Shown here: positions 5,162 to 11,928 of the stretch, one piece after another | How positions within the stretch are numbered: the first letter of the stretch is position 1 | Layout: every line of letters starts with the position of its first letter | DNA from: Bacillota bacterium | GTDB taxonomy: Bacteria; Bacillota; Clostridia; Peptostreptococcales; Anaerovoracaceae | Reading direction: 5' to 3' | Assembly (NCBI GenBank): GCA_022793975.1 | Contig: JAAWDW010000170.1 | Coordinates: 1 to 12,798, forward strand | DNA length: 12,798 bases | The notes under the pieces: model-generated | Databases searched by the model: none | What the model was told of the DNA's origin: nothing | What the model saw: the letters and a program-made list of their open reading frames with translations, nothing else | Position numbers and translations under genes: made by a program

Positions 5162-6451
5162 TTGATTAAGAAGCAGGGAACATTTATGAAGTACATGCGT
5201 CTTATCACCCTCGGTTATGTAGGCGGAACTATTTACTGCCTTATGTATATCCGATATGTGTTCTATGATCAGATGATTGAGCTTATGGGATGTACAAACG
5301 CTCAGCTCGGCTTGCTTAATACCGTATCGCAGACAATAAGTCTTGCGCTTTTCCTTGTAGGTCCGTACTTGGCGGATAAATTGGAAGCAAAAAAGGTTAT
5401 TACATTTGCTATCGGCGGCATAACAGTTCTTACGTTTATTTTTGCGGTATTTGTATCGAATTATAATTTTGCACTTGTTATCTGGGGACTTCAGCCGATA
5501 ATAATGATGCCTTACTGGGCTTGCCTCGTTAAGTATATCAATAACCTTGGCGGTGAAGGTGAATCAGGCAACTCTTTTGGTACATATTACCTTATAAACG
5601 GACTTTCGGGTGCGCTTGGAAACGCTATTCCGCTTGCAGTTTCAAGACATTTCGGATTCCAGGGAGCTGTTGTTACGCTTGGTGTTATGACTCTTATCGG
5701 CACTATTATGGCTGTTCTTTTTCTTGAAAATGAAAAGCAGCTTGCGGAAAAGGGAGTTTATCTCAAAGGAGACGAGCCGATTCGTGTTAAATACATACTC
5801 GACGCAATTAAATGGCCGGGCTTTTGGATTCTCGGATTTGCTTATCTTGCAACGTATACTATTTATTCAAATGTATCGTACTTTAATCCGTATCTCGTAA
5901 ATGTAATCGGCATAGATCCGGATGCATCTTCGGTATATTCGGTTATAAGATCGTACGGAGCCATGATTGTTGCGCCTCTGGGCGGAATTATGGCAGACAA
6001 AGTATTTAAATCGACATCGACTTGGTATATAGTGGCTTTCTCGATTTCAGCGGTGATGTTTGCGATTCCGCTCTTCTTCAACGAAAATTCAAATCCTACA
6101 CTGGTATCAATTTACTCGGTACTGCCGTCTCTTGTTGTGTTTGCGCTCTATTCGGTAACATATTCCATTATGAGAGAGCTGCATGTAAATCCGATAGTAG
6201 CAGGTACACTAATAGGAATCAGCGGCAAAATTGCGTTCCCTGTTGACGGATTCTATCCGGCAATGTTCGGCTCGTGGATTGACAAGTTTGGAAATCAGGG
6301 ATTCACTTACATTTTTATGTTCCTTATAGGAGACTGCATCTTCGGTATTCTCATTGCGCTTTGGGCCAAGAAGCTTGACAGAGACTGCAAGGCAGGCAAG
6401 AAAGTGATGAAAGTGGGCGGAAAAGTTCCGTCAAATGCTTTCTATATATAA
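5162..6451 (+). CDS. Major facilitator superfamily (MFS) transporter
   Basis: A 429-residue protein with about 12 hydrophobic segments in two halves. The halves are joined by a charged cytoplasmic loop near 190-210 (LENEKQLAEKGVYLKGDEPIRVKY). The loop after helix 2 carries GPYLADKLEAKKVI (56-69), and the equivalent loop of the second half has PLGGIMADKVFKST, the usual MFS D-(K/R) loop motif. It is a secondary transporter driven by an ion gradient or exchange. The substrate cannot be read from sequence; the neighbouring ADH-fold gene suggests a small organic metabolite. TTG 5162 is preferred because AAGGTGG lies 5 bases upstream. The ATG at 5186 (GCAGGGA upstream) is an alternative and would not lose a membrane helix. 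It is probably in the MerR-controlled operon, although the 170-base gap leaves this uncertain. Confidence 0.85.
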   Translation: MIKKQGTFMKYMRLITLGYVGGTIYCLMYIRYVFYDQMIELMGCTNAQLGLLNTVSQTISLALFLVGPYLADKLEAKKVITFAIGGITVLTFIFAVFVSNYNFALVIWGLQPIIMMPYWACLVKYINNLGGEGESGNSFGTYYLINGLSGALGNAIPLAVSRHFGFQGAVVTLGVMTLIGTIMAVLFLENEKQLAEKGVYLKGDEPIRVKYILDAIKWPGFWILGFAYLATYTIYSNVSYFNPYLVNVIGIDPDASSVYSVIRSYGAMIVAPLGGIMADKVFKSTSTWYIVAFSISAVMFAIPLFFNENSNPTLVSIYSVLPSLVVFALYSVTYSIMRELHVNPIVAGTLIGISGKIAFPVDGFYPAMFGSWIDKFGNQGFTYIFMFLIGDCIFGILIALWAKKLDRDCKAGKKVMKVGGKVPSNAFYI

Positions 6452-6474
6452 TTTGTATACGCTATCAGCTTGAA

Positions 6475-7356
6475 ATGTTTGTCCGTGCTGCGGAAGCAGA
6501 GAGTTTCAGTAAAGCGGCGGAAGAGTTGTTTATAACTCCGAATGCCGTGATGAAACAGATAAACAACCTTGAAAAAGAGATTGCGTCTTGCCTGCTTGTA
6601 AGGACACACAGCGGAATAAAGCTTACCAAGGCAGGAGAAAAGATGCATGAAGAGGCAAAATTTATTCTGAAATATTGTAGTGAGGCCGCGGAAAGAGTAC
6701 GTAAAGCGGCGGAGACAGAAAAGAATATAATAAGAGTTGGGGCATCAATACTTACACCGCCTGAAGTATTCGGAGAGATGTGGGCAGAAATCCGCAAGGA
6801 GCTTAGGGAAACGGAATTCAGAATGGTGCAGTTTGATGCTGCCCCGGATAATTCGGGAACCATAATTCCGAAACTCGGTGAAAACATAGATATAATAGTC
6901 AGTGCATTTGACGAAAAATCTATGAAAAAGGGAAACTATAACGGAATTGAACTGCTTAAAGTGCCGCTTTACTGCATTGTTTCGGTGAGACACAAATTGG
7001 CGGAAAAAGAAAATGTGAATTTTGAAGAGCTGGCGGGAGAAACGCTGCTTTTAATAGGCGAGGGCAGAAGTACGTATATTGATGAGCTTAGATCTCTTGT
7101 CGAAAAAGATTACAAAGAAATAAATATTGAAGAGATACCGTCATACGGCATCGAAGCATATAACAGGTGTGCGGGAGGAGATGAAATACTCATAGGAACG
7201 GGTAATTTTCTTAAGATACACCCAATGCTTATGCGGATTCCGCTTCAATGTAATATAAAAGTGTCGTTCGGAATAATTTATCCCAAGAATCCGTCGGAGA
7301 CCGTAAAAAATGTTGTCACAACAATTAAGGAAATACAAGAGAAGAATCAATATTAG
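6475..7356 (+). CDS. LysR-family transcriptional regulator with irregular start
   Basis: From ATG 6475 the protein has 293 residues. Its N-terminal winged helix-turn-helix (SFSKAAEELFITPNAVMKQINNLEKEI, about 10-36, in two parts) is followed by a linker helix and a LysR substrate-binding domain (about 85-285). Family members usually begin about eight residues earlier with a helix containing QLxxF. That segment is encoded in frame just upstream (RYQLEMFV), so the ATG start would cut the first helix of the DNA-binding domain. No ATG, GTG or TTG exists in frame before it. The MFS stop TAA (6449-6451) overlaps ATT (6451-6453) exactly where a TAATG stop-start junction would be expected. Translation may begin at ATT 6451 (301 residues) by coupling, or the start has been mutated. 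There is no Shine-Dalgarno sequence for either. It probably regulates the upstream transporter or ADH-like gene. Confidence 0.8.
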   Translation: MFVRAAEAESFSKAAEELFITPNAVMKQINNLEKEIASCLLVRTHSGIKLTKAGEKMHEEAKFILKYCSEAAERVRKAAETEKNIIRVGASILTPPEVFGEMWAEIRKELRETEFRMVQFDAAPDNSGTIIPKLGENIDIIVSAFDEKSMKKGNYNGIELLKVPLYCIVSVRHKLAEKENVNFEELAGETLLLIGEGRSTYIDELRSLVEKDYKEINIEEIPSYGIEAYNRCAGGDEILIGTGNFLKIHPMLMRIPLQCNIKVSFGIIYPKNPSETVKNVVTTIKEIQEKNQY

Positions 7357-7513
7357 AGCATAAACTTTTAGTATATATGTATAGACAAACGGAGACTTCA
7401 TAGTAATCCTGTCTGCGATTATAATAAAAGTGTAGAGTGCACAATACTTTCATAGGGTAGAGCCAATGACTGTGTTTTGCATACATAAATCCTAAAGAAT
7501 ACATAATTGCATG
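7357..7513 (+). other. Non-coding stretch between LysR and terminator; possible small RNA
   Basis: No convincing reading frame is present. TATAAT at 7420-7425, with a poor -35, would start a transcript near 7432 that ends at the terminator after 7550, about 120 bases long. This could equally be a long 3' UTR of the LysR gene. I recognise no riboswitch or tRNA in it. Confidence 0.25.
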
Positions 7514-7552
7514 GAAAAAGCTTCGCATAAGCATGCGAAGCTTTTTCTTTTT
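7514..7552 (+). terminator. Intrinsic terminator
   Basis: A perfect 15-bp stem (7514-7528 with 7533-7547) and an AAGC loop are followed by TTCTTTTT-like T-rich sequence. The outer A and T runs let it act on both strands. It lies about 160 bases after the LysR stop, and can end the LysR operon or a small RNA starting upstream near 7432. Confidence 0.85.
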
Positions 7553-8042
7553 AGCACACAAAATAAGAAGTACATTAGAATATAAGAAAAATTATGATTC
7601 AAATATTTTTATGCAAATAAATTCGCATATGTATAATTTCAAATTTAAAATAGTCGAAACAAAATTGTTTTGTTATATTCATAGCGAATATTCTGCAAAT
7701 ATGCAATAGTTTAATGATATTATTTCAATGTATCTTTAGAGGATATTATGAACACGAGATTGAGAGAAATAAAATTTTATCTGCTAAGCAAATGAGATTG
7801 GAGTGCTTAAAAAATATAGGAAGAATGTTATGCATGCTTAGTGAATGAAAGAAAGAAGTAAAAAATTATGGAATAAAATTGCTGTTTTGAGCATATATAG
7901 ATCTGTTTACGGAAGAGAAAGTCAGCATATAGTACAAGATGAAAGATTAATTTTTAAGTTTGAGGGGAAATGCTCGAAGAGCGATTGTCATAATGAAGAT
8001 TATATGTGGAGAGATTGGTTATTAAAAATAAGGAAAAAGCCA
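7553..8042. other. A+T-rich region with only doubtful small ORFs
   Basis: This stretch of about 490 bases is very A+T-rich. It holds an inverted repeat, AACAAAA (7658-7664) and TTTTGTT (7668-7674). It also holds a 15-codon ORF at 7748-7795 (MNTRLREIKFYLLSK) with AGAGG ahead of it, and a 68-codon ORF at 7845-8051. MNTRLREIK resembles the beginning of XRE-family repressors, but the frame stops before any helix-turn-helix. The region may be the remains of a decayed regulator gene. Nothing else is recognisable. Confidence 0.35.
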
Positions 8043-8051
8043 TTGATATAA
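7845..8051 (+). CDS. Small hypothetical ORF, doubtful
   Basis: A 68-residue frame that is basic overall, with a C-terminal part containing CSKSDC and a Trp-rich segment (YMWRDWLLKI). No ribosome-binding site precedes the ATG, the family is not recognised, and its end overlaps the -35 of the promoter at 8043. It is the longest frame in a decayed-looking stretch, so it may be a gene remnant or chance. Confidence 0.2.
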   Translation: MKERSKKLWNKIAVLSIYRSVYGRESQHIVQDERLIFKFEGKCSKSDCHNEDYMWRDWLLKIRKKPLI

Positions 8052-8070
8052 ATAGCGGGTATGATATAAT
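8043..8070 (+). promoter_or_regulatory. Promoter for the second zinc-ribbon pair
   Basis: TTGATA at 8043-8048, a 16-bp spacer and TATAAT at 8065-8070 with an extended -10 TG at 8062-8063 make a strong candidate. The start would be near 8077, leaving a leader of about 84 bases before the ATG at 8161. Confidence 0.7.
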
Positions 8071-8104
8071 TTCAAGGTAAACATATAATTTTAAGGAAAG
8101 GAAA

Positions 8105-8146
8105 GTGTTAAGATTAATGGCGGTAAATATTAATCGAAATACTTAA
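8105..8146 (+). CDS. Possible 13-codon leader ORF
   Basis: GTG 8105, preceded by AAGGAAAGGAAA, opens a short frame (MLRLMAVNINRNT) that stops at 8144-8146, just before the AGGTGA ribosome-binding site of the zinc-ribbon gene at 8161. Placement in the leader suggests possible translational coupling, but there is no codon bias typical of an attenuator peptide. It may be chance. Confidence 0.25.
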   Translation: MLRLMAVNINRNT

Positions 8147-8160
8147 TAGGTGACAGATTT

Positions 8161-8860
8161 ATGGCAATGATACAGTGTAAGAATTGCGGAAAAGATATCA
8201 GCGATAAAGCTTATGCTTGCCCTCACTGTGGACACAGCGCGATTGAAGAAAAATCAATCGGGGGGGACTGCTGAGACTGTAAAAGCGAGATTTTGCAGAG
8301 AATGCGGAGCGGAATTTGTTGAGGGGGCAGAAATTTGTATGAACTGCGGATGCCCTGTGCCGGCAGAGAAGCCGGAAACGAAGAACATTCTTTCTGATCT
8401 TAATATAAATCAGGAAACAGTAAATAATGCAGTTGCACATATAAATGATACTGCCCAAAATGTTTTTGAAAAAGCAAAAACAAATAAAAAAACTGTGATA
8501 ATAATAGCAGCCATTATTGTTTTTATGCTTGTCGGAATTATAGCTGCAGCAGGTCTTGGCGGCGGACTTCACGGTGATGATAAAGTTGCATATGAGCTTG
8601 TGCTTGATGCAGCGCCGAAATTTAAAGATCCTTCATCAGTAAGACTTGTCAGTGGTACAGTCGGTGTAGATAAGGATTGCCTATTCTGTGGCATTTCGGC
8701 AACAAATGGGTTTGGCGCGAGAACGACCCAGTATTACTTTATTATGGGTGGATCCATATTGAAAGAGGACGATCCTTCATCACTGTACACGACAACAAGC
8801 AATCTAAACACAGAAAAGATAAATAAAAAGCTTGAAAAAGCGTTAGGTTCATCATATTAG
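8161..8860 (+). pseudogene. Double zinc-ribbon membrane protein split by a frameshift at a G7 run
   Basis: ATG 8161 has AGGTGA 7 bases upstream and encodes a zinc ribbon (C6, C9, C20, C23 in QCKNCG and ACPHCG). The frame then reaches TGA at 8272 after 37 codons. The stop follows a run of seven G (8260-8266). With six G the frame would continue without interruption as SIGGTAETVKARFCRECG and end at 8860, giving 232 residues. That product has two zinc ribbons (second at about 44-62), a linker, one transmembrane helix (about 105-128, KKTVIIIAAIIVFMLVGII) and an exported domain (KVAYELVLDAAPKFKDPSSVRLVSG..., given here only in part). The downstream half is intact to its natural end. The break may be reversible slippage in the G run, transcriptional slippage, a recent mutation, or a sequencing error. 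The gene at 8904 has a related head and follows in the same direction. Confidence 0.75.
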
Positions 8861-8903
8861 AAAACACAACTGCGAATATAAGCATTTTATGAGGTGAATT
8901 AGA

Positions 8904-9602
8904 TTGGCTCTTATGTACTGCCGCGAATGCGGCAAGCAAGTATCGGATAAAGCAAAGTTTTGCCCACATTGCGGATGCCCGATATATGCAAAACTTTCAC
9001 AGGAGAAGCAGGCTGCGGAGGCTGCGATTTCCGGCTTTTCGGTATCGGAAATGATTGTCAAAAATAAAAAAGTCATTATAATCGCAGCGATATTGATTGT
9101 TTTGATTGTAATTGCGACAGCAGTTACTGCGATTTTAAAGGCAGATTGTAATTACAGTAGCTGCAAGAATACAAGAGTTAGGGGCGGATATTATTGCTCC
9201 GTGCATACGTGCGCCAAAAGCAGCTGCTTTAATTCAACGGATGCAGATGACTTTTACTGCTTTGTTCACAGAACAGACTATGCAGGCTCATCTGGGTATT
9301 CCGATTCGTTGTATGAAAGTGCACCTTCCGTGCTTTCATTTTCCGATATAGATGTAAGCAACAATTCATCATATACGATATGTACAGGCACTCTTACGAA
9401 TAGTGGCAGCAAGACATATAAATTTGTTGAAGTAAAGGGAGCCTTTAAAGATTATTCGGGAACGGTCGTTGATACGGACTGGACATATGCTGTGGGTTCG
9501 GAAGGACTTGAGCCGGGTGAATCCACTAGTTTCAGAATGTCTGTTCCCAAGGACAGCAGCATAAGAAATTGTGAAGTTTCAATACTTGATTATGATACAT
9601 AA
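8904..9602 (+). CDS. Zinc-ribbon membrane protein with tandem Cys/His motif and FxLYD-like domain
   Basis: A 232-residue protein. It has a zinc ribbon at 6-23 (YCRECG, FCPHCG), a linker, one transmembrane helix at about 56-79 (VIIIAAILIVLIVIATAV) and an exported C-terminal part. Right after the membrane come two copies of C-x4-C-x10-C-x2-H, at C82-H101 and C103-H122, spaced exactly 21 residues apart. A beta-rich domain follows at about 143-230 (TGTLTNSGSKTYKFVEV, GLEPGESTSF) that resembles FxLYD-type domains of Gram-positive surface proteins. I infer a cell-envelope protein with a metal-binding stem. The TTG start is chosen because GAGGTGA lies 6 bases upstream; the ATG at 8913 would be too far away. 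It lies 43 bases after the frameshifted gene and ends in a strong terminator, so the two form a pair. Confidence 0.8.
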   Translation: MALMYCRECGKQVSDKAKFCPHCGCPIYAKLSQEKQAAEAAISGFSVSEMIVKNKKVIIIAAILIVLIVIATAVTAILKADCNYSSCKNTRVRGGYYCSVHTCAKSSCFNSTDADDFYCFVHRTDYAGSSGYSDSLYESAPSVLSFSDIDVSNNSSYTICTGTLTNSGSKTYKFVEVKGAFKDYSGTVVDTDWTYAVGSEGLEPGESTSFRMSVPKDSSIRNCEVSILDYDT

Positions 9603-9606
9603 AAGG

Positions 9607-9649
9607 AAAGATAAAAAACCTCCCGATTTTCGGGAGGTTTTTTATCTTT
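9607..9649. terminator. Strong bidirectional terminator
   Basis: An unusually long uninterrupted stem of 20 bp (9607-9626 with 9630-9649) has a TTT loop, a G+C core CCTCCCGA / TCGGGAGG, and A6 and T6 tracts on either side. It separates the plus-strand zinc-ribbon genes from the convergent rubrerythrin gene and can stop transcription from both. Confidence 0.9.
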
Positions 9650-9692
9650 GTAAAGCGGTTAAAAAGTTTTGCAAAAAGTTTGATTTGCGGAT

Positions 9693-10232
9693 TTAACCGA
9701 AATATCTCTTAAGAAGACCCTGGAAAGCAGCGCCGTGTCTTGCCTCATCTTTTGCCATTTCATGAACAGTGTCGTGAATAGCATCGAGATTCTGCTGCTT
9801 AGCGCGTGTTGCGATGTCTTTCTTTGACTCACATGCACCTGATTCCGCTTCTACTCTTAGTTCGAGATTCTTCTTGGTTGAATCTGTAACAACTTCTCCG
9901 AGGAGCTCCGCAAACTTAGCTGCGTGCTCGGCTTCTTCCCAAGCGGCCTTTTCATAATAGAGACCTACTTCAGGATATCCCTCTCTGTGAGCAACTCTTG
10001 CCATAGCAAGATACATACCTACTTCTGTACACTCGCCCATGAAGTGATCTCTTAAATCGTTAACGATTGTTTCATCAACACCCTTTGCAACACCTACAAC
10101 ATGCTGATCAGCCCAGCTGATTTCGCCTGTTGAAGCTGTGAACTTGTCCGAACTAACTCCGCACTGCGGGCACTTTTCAGGAGGCGTATCGCCTTCATGA
10201 ACATAGCCGCATACTGAACATACCCATTTCAT
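9693..10232 (-). CDS. Reverse rubrerythrin (rubredoxin domain first)
   Basis: A 179-residue protein. The N-terminal rubredoxin-like [Fe(SCys)4] domain has C5-x2-C8 and C21-x2-C24 (VCSVCGY, KCPQCG). The ferritin-like diiron four-helix domain follows from about 50 to 179. Candidate iron ligands are E67 and E70 in GECTE, the E100-x2-H103 motif in EEAEH, a Glu near 128-130, and E163-x2-H166 in DEARH. The order rubredoxin then diiron is the reverse of classical rubrerythrin. This form is known in clostridia as an NADH-linked peroxide and oxygen reductase that protects anaerobes. It is cytoplasmic. AGGAGG lies 8 bases before the ATG. It is a single-gene unit ending at the shared terminator at 9607-9649. 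I looked for a PerR-type box upstream and saw none clearly. Confidence 0.92.
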   Translation of the reverse strand: MKWVCSVCGYVHEGDTPPEKCPQCGVSSDKFTASTGEISWADQHVVGVAKGVDETIVNDLRDHFMGECTEVGMYLAMARVAHREGYPEVGLYYEKAAWEEAEHAAKFAELLGEVVTDSTKKNLELRVEAESGACESKKDIATRAKQQNLDAIHDTVHEMAKDEARHGAAFQGLLKRYFG

Positions 10233-10411
10233 AATTAAAATCCTCCTTTGTTATAGATTTTGACAATATAAATATATCACGAATCGGCAAAAATTAACAT
10301 AGATATTTTCTATAAAACGGTAATTTTTTTTGAATATAAAATATAGTAAGAAGGTATGGCAAAATATATTTGACAAAGTTATAAAAGTATAGCTGTGAAA
10401 AATGTGCAAAT

Positions 10412-10426
10412 AAAGTTCAGAACTTT
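10412..10426. promoter_or_regulatory. Perfect palindrome, possible operator
   Basis: AAAGTTCAGAACTTT has two 7-bp arms around a single central base. It lies 30 bases upstream of the importer -35, a typical place for an activator, and also upstream of rubrerythrin. The binding protein is not identifiable. Confidence 0.4.
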
Positions 10427-10455
10427 TGAAAATATGCAAAAATAGGCAAATTTAC

Positions 10456-10484
10456 TTTACTAAGCCGTAAAAAAAGGGTATAAT
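10456..10484 (+). promoter_or_regulatory. Promoter of the ABC importer operon
   Basis: TTTACT (10456-10461), a 17-bp spacer and TATAAT (10479-10484). Transcription would begin near 10491, leaving a leader of about 107 bases before the substrate-binding protein. Confidence 0.65.
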
Positions 10485-10597
10485 CTAATTATACTTTTTT
10501 ATATTAAAATATTAAACCGATTCGTGCTTTGTGTATCAATGCTTGCAGATTTGTAGAAATTTTGAAGCGGGTCGGGAACCAGGAGGAGGAAAAATAT

Positions 10598-11839
10598 ATG
10601 AAAAAGATATCGGTATTACTTGTGCTTGTAATGCTCTTTTCCGTATTTGCTTTCGGCTGCGGAGGCGGAGATGACGCAGATACACCTGATGTTGCAGGCA
10701 TTGCAGTAGAAGGAGATGTTATAAACATCGGAGTTTTTGAACCTACAACAGGCGAAAACGGAGGCGGTGGAATGCAGGAAGTGCTCGGAGCACGTTATGC
10801 AAACAGTCTCTATCCTACAGTAGACATTAACGGTACTACATACACTATTGTGCTTAAAGAAGTTGATAACCAGTCGGATAAGGCTGCTGCCGTAACAGCT
10901 GCACAGTCACTTATCAGCCAGAAGGTTGTTGCTGTTATCGGTTCATACGGTTCAGGCGTATCGATCGCGGCAGGTGAGACATTCCAGAGCGCGGGTGTTC
11001 CTGCAGTAGGATGCTCATGCACAAACCCTCAGGTAACTCTCGGAAACGATTTCTATTTCAGAGCTTGCTTCCTCGATCCGTTTCAGGGTACTGTAATGGC
11101 TAATTATGCAATAGACGAAGGATATACAAAAGCGGCTGTTATCAGCCAGAACGGTGATGATTATTCGACAGGTCTTGCTGGATTCTTCAAGCAGGCTTAC
11201 GAGAAGCTCGGCGGAACAATTGTTGCTGATGAAACATATCAGACAAACGAATCGGATTTCAATGCTATTCTTACAAGTGTAAAGGCAGCTGATCCTGATG
11301 TAATCTTCTGCCCTTCATCAATAAATACAGCTACTCTCATTCTCCCTCAGATTTCTGCTAACGGTATCGATGCCAAGGTGCTCGCCAGTGACACGTGGGA
11401 AAATGCGGCTATCATTTCCAAAGATGCTGTCGGCGTAGTGTTCTCGACATTCTTTGATGAAAAGGATGAAAGCAATCCGGTTGCAAAGGAATTCGTAGAC
11501 GGATTTAAGGCATATCTGAACAGCGATCCGCAGAATATTACATGGAACGCAAATACAGATACCGTAGCTGCAGTATCAGCGCTCGGATATGATTCATATA
11601 TGGCTGTTTATCATGCACTCGAAGCACTTGACGGCAAGGATCTTGAAACTATCACATCGGTTGATATCAGAGATGCTCTTGTTGATGTTTCGTTTGACGG
11701 TGTAACAGGCGCTATCGCATTTGACGAAAACGGTGATGCTATCAAGGATACAGCATATCTTAAGACTGTAACTGAGGAATCCGTAAACACTAAGGAATTC
11801 CAGTTTGTAAAGACTCAGTCCGTTGCTGATGTACAGTAG
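10598..11839 (+). CDS. Branched-chain amino-acid-type ABC transporter substrate-binding lipoprotein
   Basis: A 413-residue protein of the LivJ / periplasmic-binding-protein type 1 family. It captures an amino acid or related amide outside the cell and delivers it to a LivHMGF-type importer. The start is ATG 10598, with AGGAGG 10 bases or so upstream and a signal peptide directly after it (MKKISVLLVLVMLFSVFAFG, then C21). An upstream extension is possible in frame but would bury the signal peptide. C21 is the probable lipidated residue, although the lipobox AFGC lacks the usual Leu at -3. The mature protein starts with a Gly/Asp-rich linker. Family motifs include INIGVFEPTTG, VVAVIGSYGSGVS and a VIFCPSS strand in the second lobe. 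A LivH permease follows after a partial terminator. Confidence 0.9.
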   Translation: MKKISVLLVLVMLFSVFAFGCGGGDDADTPDVAGIAVEGDVINIGVFEPTTGENGGGGMQEVLGARYANSLYPTVDINGTTYTIVLKEVDNQSDKAAAVTAAQSLISQKVVAVIGSYGSGVSIAAGETFQSAGVPAVGCSCTNPQVTLGNDFYFRACFLDPFQGTVMANYAIDEGYTKAAVISQNGDDYSTGLAGFFKQAYEKLGGTIVADETYQTNESDFNAILTSVKAADPDVIFCPSSINTATLILPQISANGIDAKVLASDTWENAAIISKDAVGVVFSTFFDEKDESNPVAKEFVDGFKAYLNSDPQNITWNANTDTVAAVSALGYDSYMAVYHALEALDGKDLETITSVDIRDALVDVSFDGVTGAIAFDENGDAIKDTAYLKTVTEESVNTKEFQFVKTQSVADVQ

Positions 11840-11872
11840 CAGGGATAAGACTTTGATCTGACAGAGTAAATT

Positions 11873-11906
11873 GCGGCAGAGGGCATAGAGCCGTCTGCCG
11901 CTTTTT
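11873..11906 (+). terminator. Internal terminator between binding protein and permease
   Basis: GCGGCAGA (11873-11880) pairs with TCTGCCGC (11894-11901), with an inner GGC/GCC extension, followed by five T. Located between the abundant binding protein and its permease, it probably ends most transcripts early, so that more binding protein than permease is made. Confidence 0.8.
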
Positions 11907-11928
11907 GTTATTAGGAGGCTCACAAATA

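Larger units (their letters stand above)
10233..10597. other. Divergent intergenic region between rubrerythrin and the ABC importer
   Basis: About 365 bases of A+T-rich, non-coding sequence. It holds the rubrerythrin leader, a 15-bp perfect palindrome AAAGTTCAGAACTTT (10412-10426) and the importer promoter (10456-10484). No riboswitch or T-box was recognised in the importer leader of about 107 bases. Confidence 0.6.

Noticed and set aside
7357..7513. tRNA or CRISPR features
   Set aside because: No cloverleaf arms or regularly spaced direct repeats were found here or elsewhere in the window.
8213..8860. Independent gene starting at ATG 8213
   Set aside because: The start has no ribosome-binding site and its first residues are an out-of-frame reading of the zinc ribbon begun at 8161. 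The frameshift at the G run explains it.
10529..10597. Longer N-terminus for the substrate-binding protein
   Set aside because: The extension has no ribosome-binding site and would bury the signal peptide; ATG 10598 has AGGAGG.
10491..10597. T-box or amino-acid riboswitch in the importer leader
   Set aside because: No T-box core sequence, no terminator/antiterminator pair, and the leader is short.
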